A program made the position numbers and the translations under genes. Under the pieces are notes generated by a model. The model worked only from the letters and a program-made list of their open reading frames with translations. It had not been told where the DNA came from and made no database searches. Shown here one piece after another: positions 17,520 through 26,629 of a stretch of 64,000 bases of DNA (position 1 is the stretch's first letter; each line of letters begins with the position of its first letter). This DNA is from Verrucomicrobiia bacterium (GTDB lineage Bacteria; Verrucomicrobiota; Verrucomicrobiia; JABWAM01), in contig JAQUAF010000018.1 in NCBI GenBank assembly GCA_028687435.1, positions 1 through 64,000 on the forward strand. The letters run 5' to 3'.

Positions 17520-18788
17520 ATGCAAACGCTTCTGCAGGAGCTGGGCGAAAAAATCACCGAGGTCACCGTGGTGCGCGTTTTGATTGCGGAGGGGCAAACG
17601 GTGGAGGCGGATCAGGCGGTCATGGAGGTCGAGACCGGCAAGGCGACCGTCGAGGTGCCCTGTACGGCCAGGGGAAAGGTGCTGCACCTGTTGATCAAGG
17701 CGGGCGACAAACTCAAGGTGGGAGCGCCGTACATGGACTTGGAGGGGGATTCTTCCGCTGTTTCCAAACCTGCTCCTCCCGCTGCCGTGGGGCGTCCCGC
17801 TCCGCCTGTTGCGCCCGCAAAAATTGAACCTCAAAAAAACGCCGTTCCCCTCCCTGCCGCGACTCCGCCCGCATCCGGCCTGGTTGCGGCCGCGCCTTCG
17901 GTGCGCCATCTGGCTCGGGAATTGGGGGTGGATATCAATCAAGTGCGCGGCACAGGCCCCGGAGGACGGGTTTCAGCCGGGGACGTAAAGTCTTTTTCCC
18001 AACAAAATGCCGGAACGGCGCCGGCGGCAAACACCGGAATCACCATCCCCCCCCTGCCGGATTTTTCAAAGTGGGGACCGGTTGAAAAGGAGTCGATGAA
18101 CGGAGTCCGCCGCGCCACAGCCGAACACATGGCCCTTGCCTGGAGCCGGATCCCTCATGTCACCCAGCATGACAAGGCGGACATCACCGATCTGGAAAAA
18201 CTGCGAAAAAAACATGAAGGCAAGACCGGGCAGCCGGGCGGGAAACTGACTGTCACGGCCATTCTGATCAAGGTGGTGGAAGGGGCCTTGAAAGTTCATC
18301 CGAAACTCAACGCCAGCATCGACACGGTTCAGGAACAGGTGATTTATAAAAAGTACTGTCATATTGGCGTGGCGGTGGACACCCCCCGGGGATTGCTCGT
18401 GCCGGTGATTCGCGATGTGGATAAAAAGGACATTTTTCAGATTGCCGCCGAACTGGCGCAACTGGCCGAAAAAGCGCGGGCGGGAAAATTGGAATTGCGG
18501 GATTTTGAGGGAGGCACCTTTACCATCTCCAACCTGGGCGGCATCGGCGGAGGATTCTTCACGCCCATCGTGAATTATCCACAAGTGGCCATCCTGGGTG
18601 TCGGACGCAGCGCGCTTGAGCAAATTCATGCCGACGGAGGGTTCCAGCCCCGGTTGATGCTGCCCTTGTCGCTGTCATACGATCACCGGCTGGTTGACGG
18701 CGCGGATGGCGCCAGATTTCTGCGTTGGGTGACCGAGGCGGTGAAAGATCCCTCGTTCATGGAAAAACAGGCAAAAGCCGGCAATTGA
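17520..18788 (+). CDS. 2-oxo acid dehydrogenase E2 (dihydrolipoamide acyltransferase)
   Basis: 422 residues from the ATG at 17520 (AAGGA four bases upstream); the frame upstream is not family-like. One lipoyl domain at the N-terminus has its lysine in EVETGKATVEV. An Ala/Pro hinge follows, then the peripheral subunit-binding domain (VRHLARELGVDINQVRGTGPGGRV) and the catalytic domain ending in SLSYDHRLVDGADGARF, with the HxxxDG active site. The E3 gene is 94 bases downstream. No E1 gene lies in the window. The single lipoyl domain and overall form suit a pyruvate or branched-chain complex; I cannot choose between them. Confidence 0.9.
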   Translation: MQTLLQELGEKITEVTVVRVLIAEGQTVEADQAVMEVETGKATVEVPCTARGKVLHLLIKAGDKLKVGAPYMDLEGDSSAVSKPAPPAAVGRPAPPVAPAKIEPQKNAVPLPAATPPASGLVAAAPSVRHLARELGVDINQVRGTGPGGRVSAGDVKSFSQQNAGTAPAANTGITIPPLPDFSKWGPVEKESMNGVRRATAEHMALAWSRIPHVTQHDKADITDLEKLRKKHEGKTGQPGGKLTVTAILIKVVEGALKVHPKLNASIDTVQEQVIYKKYCHIGVAVDTPRGLLVPVIRDVDKKDIFQIAAELAQLAEKARAGKLELRDFEGGTFTISNLGGIGGGFFTPIVNYPQVAILGVGRSALEQIHADGGFQPRLMLPLSLSYDHRLVDGADGARFLRWVTEAVKDPSFMEKQAKAGN

Positions 18789-18882
18789 AACCCTCGTAAA
18801 TTGCACAAAAAATTTAAAAACCGCAAGCGGCGCGGGAGCACCGCCGTTTTCAAAAAACAAACGTTTCACAAACAAAAATTAT

Positions 18883-20304
18883 ATGAGCGAACAATCCAAG
18901 GCGATTCATGTGGCGGTGATCGGAGCGGGGCCGGGAGGTTACCCAGCGGCATTCCATGCGTCCGATTTGGGAATGAAAGTAACCTTGATCGATCCGGAGG
19001 CGGCGCCGGGCGGCGTCTGCCTGCACCGGGGGTGCATTCCTTCCAAAACCCTTTTGCATGTGGCAAAAATGCTGGAGGAAACAAAGGCCGCGGCTGAAAT
19101 CGGAGTGCGGTTTGGAACCCCTGAGATCGATCTGGATCAACTTCGCGGCTGGAAACGCAAGGTGGTGGAAAAGCTGACCGGCGGCCTCGGGCAGCTGTGC
19201 AAACAACGCCAGGTCAATCACATCCAAGGCCGGGCGCGTTTCTCCAGTCCAAACTCCCTGCTGGTGCAACGCGTGGATGGAAAGGAAGAGACTGTCCCCT
19301 TCGATTTCTGCATCCTGGCAACGGGATCGCGCCCGGTTTCGATCCAGGAATTCATCATCGGCTCACGAACGCTGAATTCCTCCTCCGCGTTGGAATTGCC
19401 GGATATTCCAAAAACCATGCTGGTGGTGGGCGGAGGATACATCGGGCTGGAACTGGGATCGGTCTATGCCGCGCTGGGAACAAAGGTTTCCGTGGTGGAA
19501 ATGACGCCGGGCTTGCTGCCGGGCGCGGATCGCGACCTGGTTCTTTTCCTGGCCAAACGGCTGCAGCAGCGCTTTGAATCCATCCTGCTGGGAACCAAAG
19601 TGACGGAAATGAAGGAAGATCGGGATGGCGTGAAGGTGAAATTTTGCGCCACGGACGGCAAGGAGTCAGAGCGGGTTTTTGAGAAAATCCTGGTGTCGGT
19701 CGGACGCCGTCCAAATTCCGAAAACCTCGGCCTTGAGAACACCAAGGTGAAACTGACGGCCAGGGGATTTGTGGAAGTGGACGGGCAGCGAAGGACGGCG
19801 GAGCCAGCCATTTTTGCGATTGGCGACGTGGCGGGAGACCCCATGCTGGCGCACAAGGCAACGGCCGAGGCTCGTGTGGCGGTGGAGGCCATTGCCGGGC
19901 AAAAAACCGTATTCGATCCCCAAGCCATTCCGGCAGTGGTGTTCACCGACCCGGAGATCGCCTGGTGCGGCCTCACCGAAACCCAGGCGCGAAATGGAAA
20001 ACACGAAATCAAGGCCGCCCGTTTCCCCTGGGCAGCTTCCGGACGCGCCACCACCTTGCAACGCGACGATGGCGTGACCAAATTGATCGTGGATCCATCC
20101 AGCGAAAGAATCCTGGGAATGGGCATCGCCGGTCCGGGCGCCGGGGAATTGATCGCCGAGGGAACGCTGGCCATCGAGATGGGCGCCACAGCAGCGGATT
20201 TGAAACAGATCATTCATCCGCATCCAACCCTGAGCGAAACCCTCATGGAATCCGCCGAGGTTTTTTACGGCCAGAGTCCGCACTTCATGCAACGGCGAAA
20301 ATAA
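18883..20304 (+). CDS. lpdA: dihydrolipoamide dehydrogenase (E3)
   Basis: 473 residues, the usual length. It oxidises the lipoyl arm of the E2 protein and passes electrons through a redox disulfide and FAD to NAD. The FAD-binding motif GAGPGGYPAAFHA is at the N-terminus, followed by the redox-active CLHRGC with IPSKTLLH. The NAD site is VVGGGYIGLELGS, and the C-terminal base is HPHPTLSETLMES (His-Glu dyad). It directly follows the E2 gene on the same strand and ends 19 bases before the convergent tyrosine kinase gene. Confidence 0.94.
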   Translation: MSEQSKAIHVAVIGAGPGGYPAAFHASDLGMKVTLIDPEAAPGGVCLHRGCIPSKTLLHVAKMLEETKAAAEIGVRFGTPEIDLDQLRGWKRKVVEKLTGGLGQLCKQRQVNHIQGRARFSSPNSLLVQRVDGKEETVPFDFCILATGSRPVSIQEFIIGSRTLNSSSALELPDIPKTMLVVGGGYIGLELGSVYAALGTKVSVVEMTPGLLPGADRDLVLFLAKRLQQRFESILLGTKVTEMKEDRDGVKVKFCATDGKESERVFEKILVSVGRRPNSENLGLENTKVKLTARGFVEVDGQRRTAEPAIFAIGDVAGDPMLAHKATAEARVAVEAIAGQKTVFDPQAIPAVVFTDPEIAWCGLTETQARNGKHEIKAARFPWAASGRATTLQRDDGVTKLIVDPSSERILGMGIAGPGAGELIAEGTLAIEMGATAADLKQIIHPHPTLSETLMESAEVFYGQSPHFMQRRK

Positions 20305-20323
20305 ACAACCTTCCGGCTTCAGC

Positions 20324-22552
20324 CTATTCGGCACCGTGTCCGTCTCCGGATTTCTTGCGTTTTTCCTCCGCCTCCCGGGCGGCCTCGCGAAGAGTGCGGG
20401 GACGGGCATGGCGGGATGATTTTTGGGCGGACGCCGACTGATAATAGTTGGAATAATAATAAAAATAGTAATAGTGGGCCGAATTGACGTCGATGCCGTT
20501 CAAAATGATTCCAAAAATGCGGGCGCCCCGTTGCTTGAGCAAATCGAGCGATTTCTGAACGTAACGCATGGAGGTCTGGTTCGCCTTCACCACCATGACC
20601 ACCCCATCCACCAGTGGCGCCATGGAAAGAGGATCGTCCATGGCCAAAACCGGACTGGTGTCGAGAATCACCCGGTCGTAACCGTTCCTGACCGTTTCCA
20701 GCAAAAGCCGGAAATTCTCGCTCAAAATCAATTCCCCCGGGCTGGGCGGCACCGCGCCCGCGCAGAGAATATCCAGATTCTCCAACCCGCTGTTGACGAT
20801 GCAATCCTCCAGACTGGCCTGGCCGCTCAACACGTCGGAAAGCCCGCGCTCGTTGGCAATATTGAAATGCCGGTGGATGCTCATCCGGCGCATGTCGGCG
20901 TCGATCAAAAGGGTCCGCCCCGACTCCACCTGCGAAAGGCACACAGACAGGTTCGCAGCGCAGGTCGTCTTGCCATCGCCGGGAATGGCGCTGGTCACCG
21001 CAATAACCCGCGCCCCGCTGGCCACCGGCGAAAACATCAACGAGGAGCGGATGTTGCGAAATGCCTCCGAAAAAGTGTTGTGCACCGCCAGGTCGATCAA
21101 CTGCCGCTTGCCATCGCCCCCCTCCTCGGCGGCTGGCACCTGCCCCAAAACCGTTTCAGCCACGGAACTCTGCAAATCCTCCACATTGCGCACCCGGTCA
21201 TCCAGCTTGTCGAGGATCACAATCACACACATGGCCAGAGCCAGGCCGGCAAGACCGGACATCAGCAAAACCTTGGACCGCCGGGGGCCGATCAGAAAAG
21301 CCTGGCTGGCGGACTCGCTGATCTGGATGGTTTCCTGGTCCAGCCCTGTTCCCACATTGATCTCATTGAGCCGCTTGACCAGCACCTCGTGCAATTCCTT
21401 GATCCGCGCCACATTGGCCTTGAGGTGATTGTATTCGCTGGCCTTCTGGTTGGCCTCCAGGGCCGACTTGTCCCATTCGGCAATGTTTTTGATCAACGCC
21501 TCCTGCTGCTTGATCAAGGACTGGCGGTAGGCGTCGATCTCATCCTGGGTCTGGCGCAGGGCCATTTTGAGCAGTTGCTCCCTGCGATCAATCTCCTCAT
21601 TGATGGCCATCATTTTGGGATGCTTGGGTTTCAGGAATTTGCCAAGGGCATCCCGTTCGGCCTTCAACAAGGCGATGGCATTCTTGAGGCTTCCATATTC
21701 GCTCTGGATTTTGAGCTTCTGGGGGGAATGCCCTTCATCCCTTCCGGCGGCGCCCGGCGCCGCGTTGGTGGATCCCATCATCACCGGGGATTCCACTCCG
21801 CGCACGATGCGCTGCTCGGCAGTTTCGGCATTCAACAGGTCGAGTTCGGTGCGCACATCCGCCTGCCGGCGTTTCAATTCCACCAGGTACTGGACCGCCA
21901 CATTGCCCTGCCCCTCGTAATATGCCATGTTGTTTTGCTTCTGAAAGCCGTACAACTCCTCCTCGACCCTGCGCAATTCCTGCTCCAGCTTTTCCTTTTC
22001 GCGCAGGAGGGTGCTGGCCGTGTTCTCCGACACATCGGTGCGCATCCGCTTCTTGTAGGCAATGAACTCCTTCATCACGGCATCCAGATACCGGCGCGCA
22101 TATTCAGGCGAAGTGCTGGAAACCGAGAGGGCAAACACATTCGAATCGCGCATGCGGACCACATTGAAAACGGGCGCCGGCGGGGCGGGCAGCGAACGCT
22201 CCAATTCCACCAGCTTGGCCTGGGCCTCGCCAAGAACCTCCCGGCTCTGCATCAACAGAACCTGGGTGCCGAAAAAGTTGTTCAACTCCTCGATGTAAAC
22301 GCTTCCAACCGAAGGCAGCGCGTTGACCTGGGGTTTCACCATCATCCGTCCCACAGACATGAAAAGATCCGGCTGCCGGTAGGCCCGCCACCCCCCGATC
22401 ACCATGGCCACACTGATGGAAAGCGCCAGAATCCACCAGCGTTTCAACACCATGTTGCGATACTTTTCAAATTGGATTGCAAAATTGAAACGATCCACCG
22501 CCCCGGTGCTCAGCGGCGCCGGTTCCTGGTTGGATGGAGAGCGGGGAATCAT
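20324..22552 (-). CDS. polysaccharide co-polymerase/BY-kinase (Wzc-like tyrosine autokinase)
   Basis: 742 residues from the ATG at 22552 (a TTG at 22597 is an alternative). The N-terminal part is a Wzz-type chain-length domain with two transmembrane helices and a long coiled coil between them. The C-terminal cytoplasmic kinase has Walker A (IPGDGKTTCA), Walker A' (LLIDADMRR) and Walker B (VILDTSPVLA). The tail is Tyr-rich (HYYYFYYYSNYYQS), the autophosphorylation cluster typical of Wzc/CapB. It controls export and polymer length together with the adjacent SLBB protein, and is the last gene of the EPS cluster. Confidence 0.93.
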   Translation of the reverse strand: MIPRSPSNQEPAPLSTGAVDRFNFAIQFEKYRNMVLKRWWILALSISVAMVIGGWRAYRQPDLFMSVGRMMVKPQVNALPSVGSVYIEELNNFFGTQVLLMQSREVLGEAQAKLVELERSLPAPPAPVFNVVRMRDSNVFALSVSSTSPEYARRYLDAVMKEFIAYKKRMRTDVSENTASTLLREKEKLEQELRRVEEELYGFQKQNNMAYYEGQGNVAVQYLVELKRRQADVRTELDLLNAETAEQRIVRGVESPVMMGSTNAAPGAAGRDEGHSPQKLKIQSEYGSLKNAIALLKAERDALGKFLKPKHPKMMAINEEIDRREQLLKMALRQTQDEIDAYRQSLIKQQEALIKNIAEWDKSALEANQKASEYNHLKANVARIKELHEVLVKRLNEINVGTGLDQETIQISESASQAFLIGPRRSKVLLMSGLAGLALAMCVIVILDKLDDRVRNVEDLQSSVAETVLGQVPAAEEGGDGKRQLIDLAVHNTFSEAFRNIRSSLMFSPVASGARVIAVTSAIPGDGKTTCAANLSVCLSQVESGRTLLIDADMRRMSIHRHFNIANERGLSDVLSGQASLEDCIVNSGLENLDILCAGAVPPSPGELILSENFRLLLETVRNGYDRVILDTSPVLAMDDPLSMAPLVDGVVMVVKANQTSMRYVQKSLDLLKQRGARIFGIILNGIDVNSAHYYYFYYYSNYYQSASAQKSSRHARPRTLREAAREAEEKRKKSGDGHGAE

Positions 22553-22643
22553 AACTGGGTTCAGGCCAAAGTCTGGAGACGGTTCCCGGGACAACAACCT
22601 GTCCCCAATCCATCTTCATTCAAAATATTGAAATTTCCGATCA

Positions 22644-23351
22644 TTAAAAATTCACCATTTTTTCCGGCACGATCACCATGTCATCGGCCTGCAATTCCAC
22701 ATCGTTTTCAACTCTGCCATCCTTGAGCACGGCCATCACATCCACCGTCACGCGATCGGTCTTGCCATCCTTGGTCTTGCGCGCAACCTGCACCTTGCGT
22801 CCATTGGCAAAAGAACTGAATCCACCCGCCTTCAAAATGGCCCGGCTCACCGTGTACCTTTCGCCCACCGGCATTTCCTGAACCCCCTGCACTCGCACCT
22901 GTCCCACCACAACCACCTGCTTTGGCTTGACAGGGACAACCGGAACAACCGGTTTGAGCGCCAATTCCTCCACGGAAAGAACCACGGTGGCCTGGTAATA
23001 CAAATCCTTTTCAAGCAACATCTTCAAATATCTCGCCGCCTGGTTGACCGTCTTGCCCGCCACCAGGGAACGCCCCAGATAGGGAACCTCTATCTCCCCC
23101 GCAGCGGATACCAGCAACGACTTGGGCGCCTCGCGATCCTCAATCACCCGGTAGCTGAGTTTGTCGCCCGCCTCGATGACATGCGTCTCGTTGCTGACAA
23201 TCTTCGCCGGACTGGCGGCGCCCGAGGCCGCCGCCGGCGCCTGGTTGGCCGGGGCAACCTCAACCGGCGCGACACCCTGGGCCGGCAGAAAACCCGCCAG
23301 AAAAAGCCAGACTGCCACTTTCAAATAATTGTAGAAAAACCGGGTTGCCAT
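22644..23351 (-). CDS. polysaccharide export protein (Wza-like, PES/SLBB domains)
   Basis: 235 residues from the ATG at 23351, chosen because a signal peptide (FFYNYLKVAVWLFLAGFLPAQG) begins right there; ATG 23405 is an alternative. The PES motif region reads VIEAGDKLSYRVIEDREAPKSLLVSAAGEIEVPYLG. A beta-grasp SLBB-like repeat follows (VVVVGQVRVQGVQEM). The end (DMVIVPEKMVNF) is typical of the family. It would form the outer-membrane channel for EPS. The OM barrel gene lies 66 bases upstream and the kinase gene 91 bases downstream on the same strand. Confidence 0.9.
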   Translation of the reverse strand: MATRFFYNYLKVAVWLFLAGFLPAQGVAPVEVAPANQAPAAASGAASPAKIVSNETHVIEAGDKLSYRVIEDREAPKSLLVSAAGEIEVPYLGRSLVAGKTVNQAARYLKMLLEKDLYYQATVVLSVEELALKPVVPVVPVKPKQVVVVGQVRVQGVQEMPVGERYTVSRAILKAGGFSSFANGRKVQVARKTKDGKTDRVTVDVMAVLKDGRVENDVELQADDMVIVPEKMVNF

Positions 23352-23417
23352 AGGGAGCTCGGAAAGCTTGGATGCCCGGGCGTTTATACAGGGTTCCCTG
23401 TTCATTGGCAATGATGC

Positions 23418-24722
23418 TTAAAAACGGTGAAGAACATCGAAGGTGATGCGGTTTTGATCAAAGTCGTTCCCGGTTCGATCCGAAAATTTCTGAATGCGCT
23501 GCAGGCTCAAGGTCAGGCGCGTCGTCTCGAACAGCTGATAGCCCGCCTGAAACCGCAGCCCGAAACGGGTCCCGCTCTCGGATTGATCGGAAGGCGAATC
23601 CTCATAAAACTGGACAAAACCGCCGGCATTGAGACTGACATCCCGCACCACATCAAAGGATGCGTCATAATTAATCTCGTAGATATCCGTGTAGTTTGAA
23701 CCAATGCCAAGCGGCGTGTAACGTGCCGCGCGCAAACTGTGATTCATCCATCGATTCAGTTGATTCTGGATCATGGCCGAAAAAACCAGCGACTCAAACC
23801 GGGAATTGTCCCCCACAGCTCCGCCAGTGTCAAAGGAACTCATCTGATAGGACAAATCCACTTCCGCCTGCAAGTATTCGCTTGCAATGATGCTTGCATA
23901 GGCCCCTGGCGAAACCGAGGTGGAATTGTTCTGAAAGGTCTGTTTGTATTCCGTTCTGGAAACCGATGTTTGCACTCCGGCCACCAGCGGCGAAATGGCC
24001 CGGTAGCCCGCGCGCACGCGAAAAGTGTCCGTGTCCTGATCCAGATAACTGTAGGTGTCATCCAGGGTCTTGAACATCTCATGGTCATAACCGGCGCTCA
24101 AAATCACCTTGTTCAAATCCCAATCAGCCTGAAGACCTATGATGTTCGACATCCGGCGAAACGAACTGGTGTTGCTCAACTGCGTGGTGGAGGTGGGATC
24201 CTGCTGGATCGCCAGCCGGTCATGAAGGTTGAAATGAATGTCCTTGACGAAAAAATCGAAATCCAAAACCGATCCCGGTTTCACCAGAATGTTCTGCGTA
24301 TCCAGCTCCGGATGATTCAGATACTTGTCGTAACCCAGATCCATCGTCAGACCAAGTTTGTTGATCTGGGAAAACGCCCAATCCATGTGGGTAACCACAT
24401 GAGGCCCCGTTATCCAATCCGACTGCCGCCCAGTGCTGGCCAGATTCACGTTGTCATTGAATTCCTCGCGCAATCCAACTTCAAAGGCGAAACCAACAGG
24501 TCCCACTTTGAAATTTGATTGTATTTCATCCGTTTTTTTGAAGGCTTTGATTCTCTCCGCCACCTCAAGTCCCGATGTTGAAACCACTGGATCAAACTGC
24601 GCAAAACCTTGTGACACCATTCTGCCTCCCATTCCAAAAAGAGACAGAAAAATACAAATTGACTTCAGCAACTTGCTGATTTTCAATGCATTAGGACTTG
24701 TTCTTATAAGATTCAAAGGCAC
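23418..24722 (-). CDS. outer-membrane beta-barrel protein of the EPS locus
   Basis: Up to 434 residues, with a probable signal peptide (KSICIFLSLFGMGGRMVSQGFAQ). The mature part consists of alternating hydrophobic strands with aromatic ends and ends in Phe (DQNRITFDVLHRF). It resembles the outer-membrane beta-barrel proteins found in exosortase/EPS gene clusters. It probably acts as a polysaccharide secretion porin or anchoring barrel; the exact role is inferred from position. The start is uncertain: the frame opens with GTG at 24722, several in-frame TTG codons follow, and the first ATG lies inside the signal peptide. Confidence 0.75.
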   Translation of the reverse strand: MPLNLIRTSPNALKISKLLKSICIFLSLFGMGGRMVSQGFAQFDPVVSTSGLEVAERIKAFKKTDEIQSNFKVGPVGFAFEVGLREEFNDNVNLASTGRQSDWITGPHVVTHMDWAFSQINKLGLTMDLGYDKYLNHPELDTQNILVKPGSVLDFDFFVKDIHFNLHDRLAIQQDPTSTTQLSNTSSFRRMSNIIGLQADWDLNKVILSAGYDHEMFKTLDDTYSYLDQDTDTFRVRAGYRAISPLVAGVQTSVSRTEYKQTFQNNSTSVSPGAYASIIASEYLQAEVDLSYQMSSFDTGGAVGDNSRFESLVFSAMIQNQLNRWMNHSLRAARYTPLGIGSNYTDIYEINYDASFDVVRDVSLNAGGFVQFYEDSPSDQSESGTRFGLRFQAGYQLFETTRLTLSLQRIQKFSDRTGNDFDQNRITFDVLHRF

Positions 24723-24734
24723 AGACTGGTGCCT

Positions 24735-24753
24735 AAAGCAGCTTGGATGCCAA
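24735..24753 (-). promoter_or_regulatory. candidate sigma-54 promoter of the barrel-SLBB-kinase genes
   Basis: Read on the minus strand, TTGGCATCCAAGCTGCTTT has the invariant GG and GC dinucleotides separated by exactly 10 bases, as in the -24/-12 consensus (TGGCAC-N5-TTGC). Transcription would start about five bases before the GTG at 24722, so the real translation start may lie downstream of it. Sigma-54 control is known for some exosortase/EPS clusters. Confidence 0.3.
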
Positions 24754-24924
24754 CCTGAAAAAGACCTGATAATTCTTTCTTGCTTTAGAGCTAATCGGCA
24801 CTATTCATATCGACTTTACAAAAAAATGGCACTTGAGACGTGTCCTCACCTCATTTTGCATAAAATCTGTGGTGGTTTGGAACTCATGTACCGCCATTTT
24901 AAACGTCTAAAATATAAAAACAAC

Positions 24925-24944
24925 TTGACAAGAATCAATGTCAA
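24925..24944. promoter_or_regulatory. inverted repeat upstream of the EPS genes
   Basis: TTGACA-agaatcaa-TGTCAA is a perfect 6-bp inverted repeat in an AT-rich stretch about 200 bases upstream of the barrel gene. It could be an upstream activator site, as sigma-54 promoters need, but no matching regulator gene is seen in the window. Nothing else was recognised between 24723 and 24991. Confidence 0.3.
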
Positions 24945-24991
24945 TTAATTAAAATTTCATACCATAACACCTTGACCGGCAAAAACTTCCG

Positions 24992-26584
24992 TTAGTGTCC
25001 GGATACCAAAACAGTTTTCAAAATTTCCTCAAAAAAACGTTCTTCCTTGGCCCCCCCCCCCATGGAAGGCATAACCACAGTCAAAACCTCCTGTCCCCGA
25101 TTACGTCTCCCTTCCCACAACATCGTCAACCGATCCCACCGCCCATAAACAGCATTGGGCAACTGGGTAAAAAGTTTTTCGACTCCACCATGCCACGTGG
25201 AATGAAAAACCGTGATTTCGGATTGCTCCTGGCGAAAGCGGAAAATCACTCCGCGCAATTCCCGTCCCTCCAACTTGAAGATGACTGGCATCACGGGACT
25301 GGTTTGCTCCCATCCAACACTGGCCAGGCAAATATCCGGTGTGTGGCCGACAGCCAGGCTTGGCACATCGATCCCCGGGCGCCAGAAAAAGTGAAAGAGT
25401 TTGACCCATCCTCCCGAAATCTGAATTTGCCGCGCGTCCCAATCGCTGCAGGACAGTTCGCGCAATACTTTTTCATCCAATTTTATTTTATTTTCCGACC
25501 ACCCCTGCGGCAGGGCGGCCTGCCTCAATTGCCACAGGGGTTCGTTCTGTTCACTGACCATGGCGCCGCGAAAGGAAATCCATCCCCATACCATCACAGG
25601 CATGAGCAACCAGGCTCCCAACCAGCAAAATCCGTCCACTCCGGGCAGATGAACCCACCTATCGTTCTTTTGTTCCGATTCCGCGCCGTTTTCAATTTCC
25701 CTTTCTCCGGGAAAACTCCATGCCAGCGCCGCAATACTGAGGAAAATCAGGGCGGAAACCGTATAACCGGCCGCGTCATGCTGGGCGGAAACCCCTTCCG
25801 CGCCCCGCGCATGAGCCGCCAACGCAAGCCAAAGAGTCCGCGCCAGATTTCCCAACAAGGCCACTGGCGCCGTCAACAAAACCAATCCCGCACGCCGGCG
25901 CCAGGACAACCGGCGCAGTCCGCCCAGAAAAAGCGCCACCATCAGTCCGGACTGAAACGATTGCAACCCGCTGCACGCATCTTCGACTCCCACGGGGATT
26001 CGAGCCAGTTCGATGACGTTGCCCCGTTGCAACGCCGCGATACCCAGGATATTCAGAATGTGGACCACGGTTGCGGCCACACCGCGCATCAATCCCACGT
26101 TCAGCGGATGCTCAATCAAGGCGGGCCATGGCGCCGCCAGCCACAAGAAAAAGAGCGGATAGGCTGTGCGCCGCACCAGCAACCATCCCCCTGCGCGCCA
26201 CAACCAGCAAATCGTCAGGCCTGTCGCCGACAACATCCACATCCACGAAACCAGGCGCCATGCCGGATCGACCCATTTCAACAAACCACCCGATACGGCC
26301 AGTCCCCACGCGATCATCACTCCCCACCATTCATTCCATTCCCCGCCTTTTCCCCCGCCGAAAACTGCAGCCCTCAACTCCGAACGCCTCTGCCAGATCA
26401 AAAAGGCGGCCAGCCAGGGCACCACGAAACCATATTGATGTCTGGGATTGAGCCGCCATTCGCTTGAAAGGTGATACCAGACCACCCCCCACCAAGCCGC
26501 CAATAAAACCAGCCATGCCACGCCATTCCATTGGCGCCAGGCCGTTTTTCCCTCCGATTCCACATTTGGACTGCTCATAAACAT
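24992..26584 (-). CDS. exosortase fused to EpsI-like domain
   Basis: 530 residues. The first 315 form a polytopic membrane exosortase: eight or so helices with the catalytic Cys in GVEDACSGLQSF, the Arg in GNLARTLWLA and the His in SAQHDAAGY. The last helix is followed by a periplasmic EpsI-like (DUF3485) domain, recognisable from HTPDICLASVGWE and FHSTWHGG. Exosortases are membrane transpeptidases that process proteins with PEP-CTERM-type tails and usually sit inside EPS clusters, as here. No PEP-CTERM protein is encoded in the window, so the substrates must lie elsewhere. The TPR gene is 45 bases upstream. Confidence 0.92.
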   Translation of the reverse strand: MFMSSPNVESEGKTAWRQWNGVAWLVLLAAWWGVVWYHLSSEWRLNPRHQYGFVVPWLAAFLIWQRRSELRAAVFGGGKGGEWNEWWGVMIAWGLAVSGGLLKWVDPAWRLVSWMWMLSATGLTICWLWRAGGWLLVRRTAYPLFFLWLAAPWPALIEHPLNVGLMRGVAATVVHILNILGIAALQRGNVIELARIPVGVEDACSGLQSFQSGLMVALFLGGLRRLSWRRRAGLVLLTAPVALLGNLARTLWLALAAHARGAEGVSAQHDAAGYTVSALIFLSIAALAWSFPGEREIENGAESEQKNDRWVHLPGVDGFCWLGAWLLMPVMVWGWISFRGAMVSEQNEPLWQLRQAALPQGWSENKIKLDEKVLRELSCSDWDARQIQISGGWVKLFHFFWRPGIDVPSLAVGHTPDICLASVGWEQTSPVMPVIFKLEGRELRGVIFRFRQEQSEITVFHSTWHGGVEKLFTQLPNAVYGRWDRLTMLWEGRRNRGQEVLTVVMPSMGGGAKEERFFEEILKTVLVSGH

Positions 26585-26629
26585 GATTCGATGTCAAAAA
26601 AAACTGTTCACCATTTCATTTTCGCTGAA

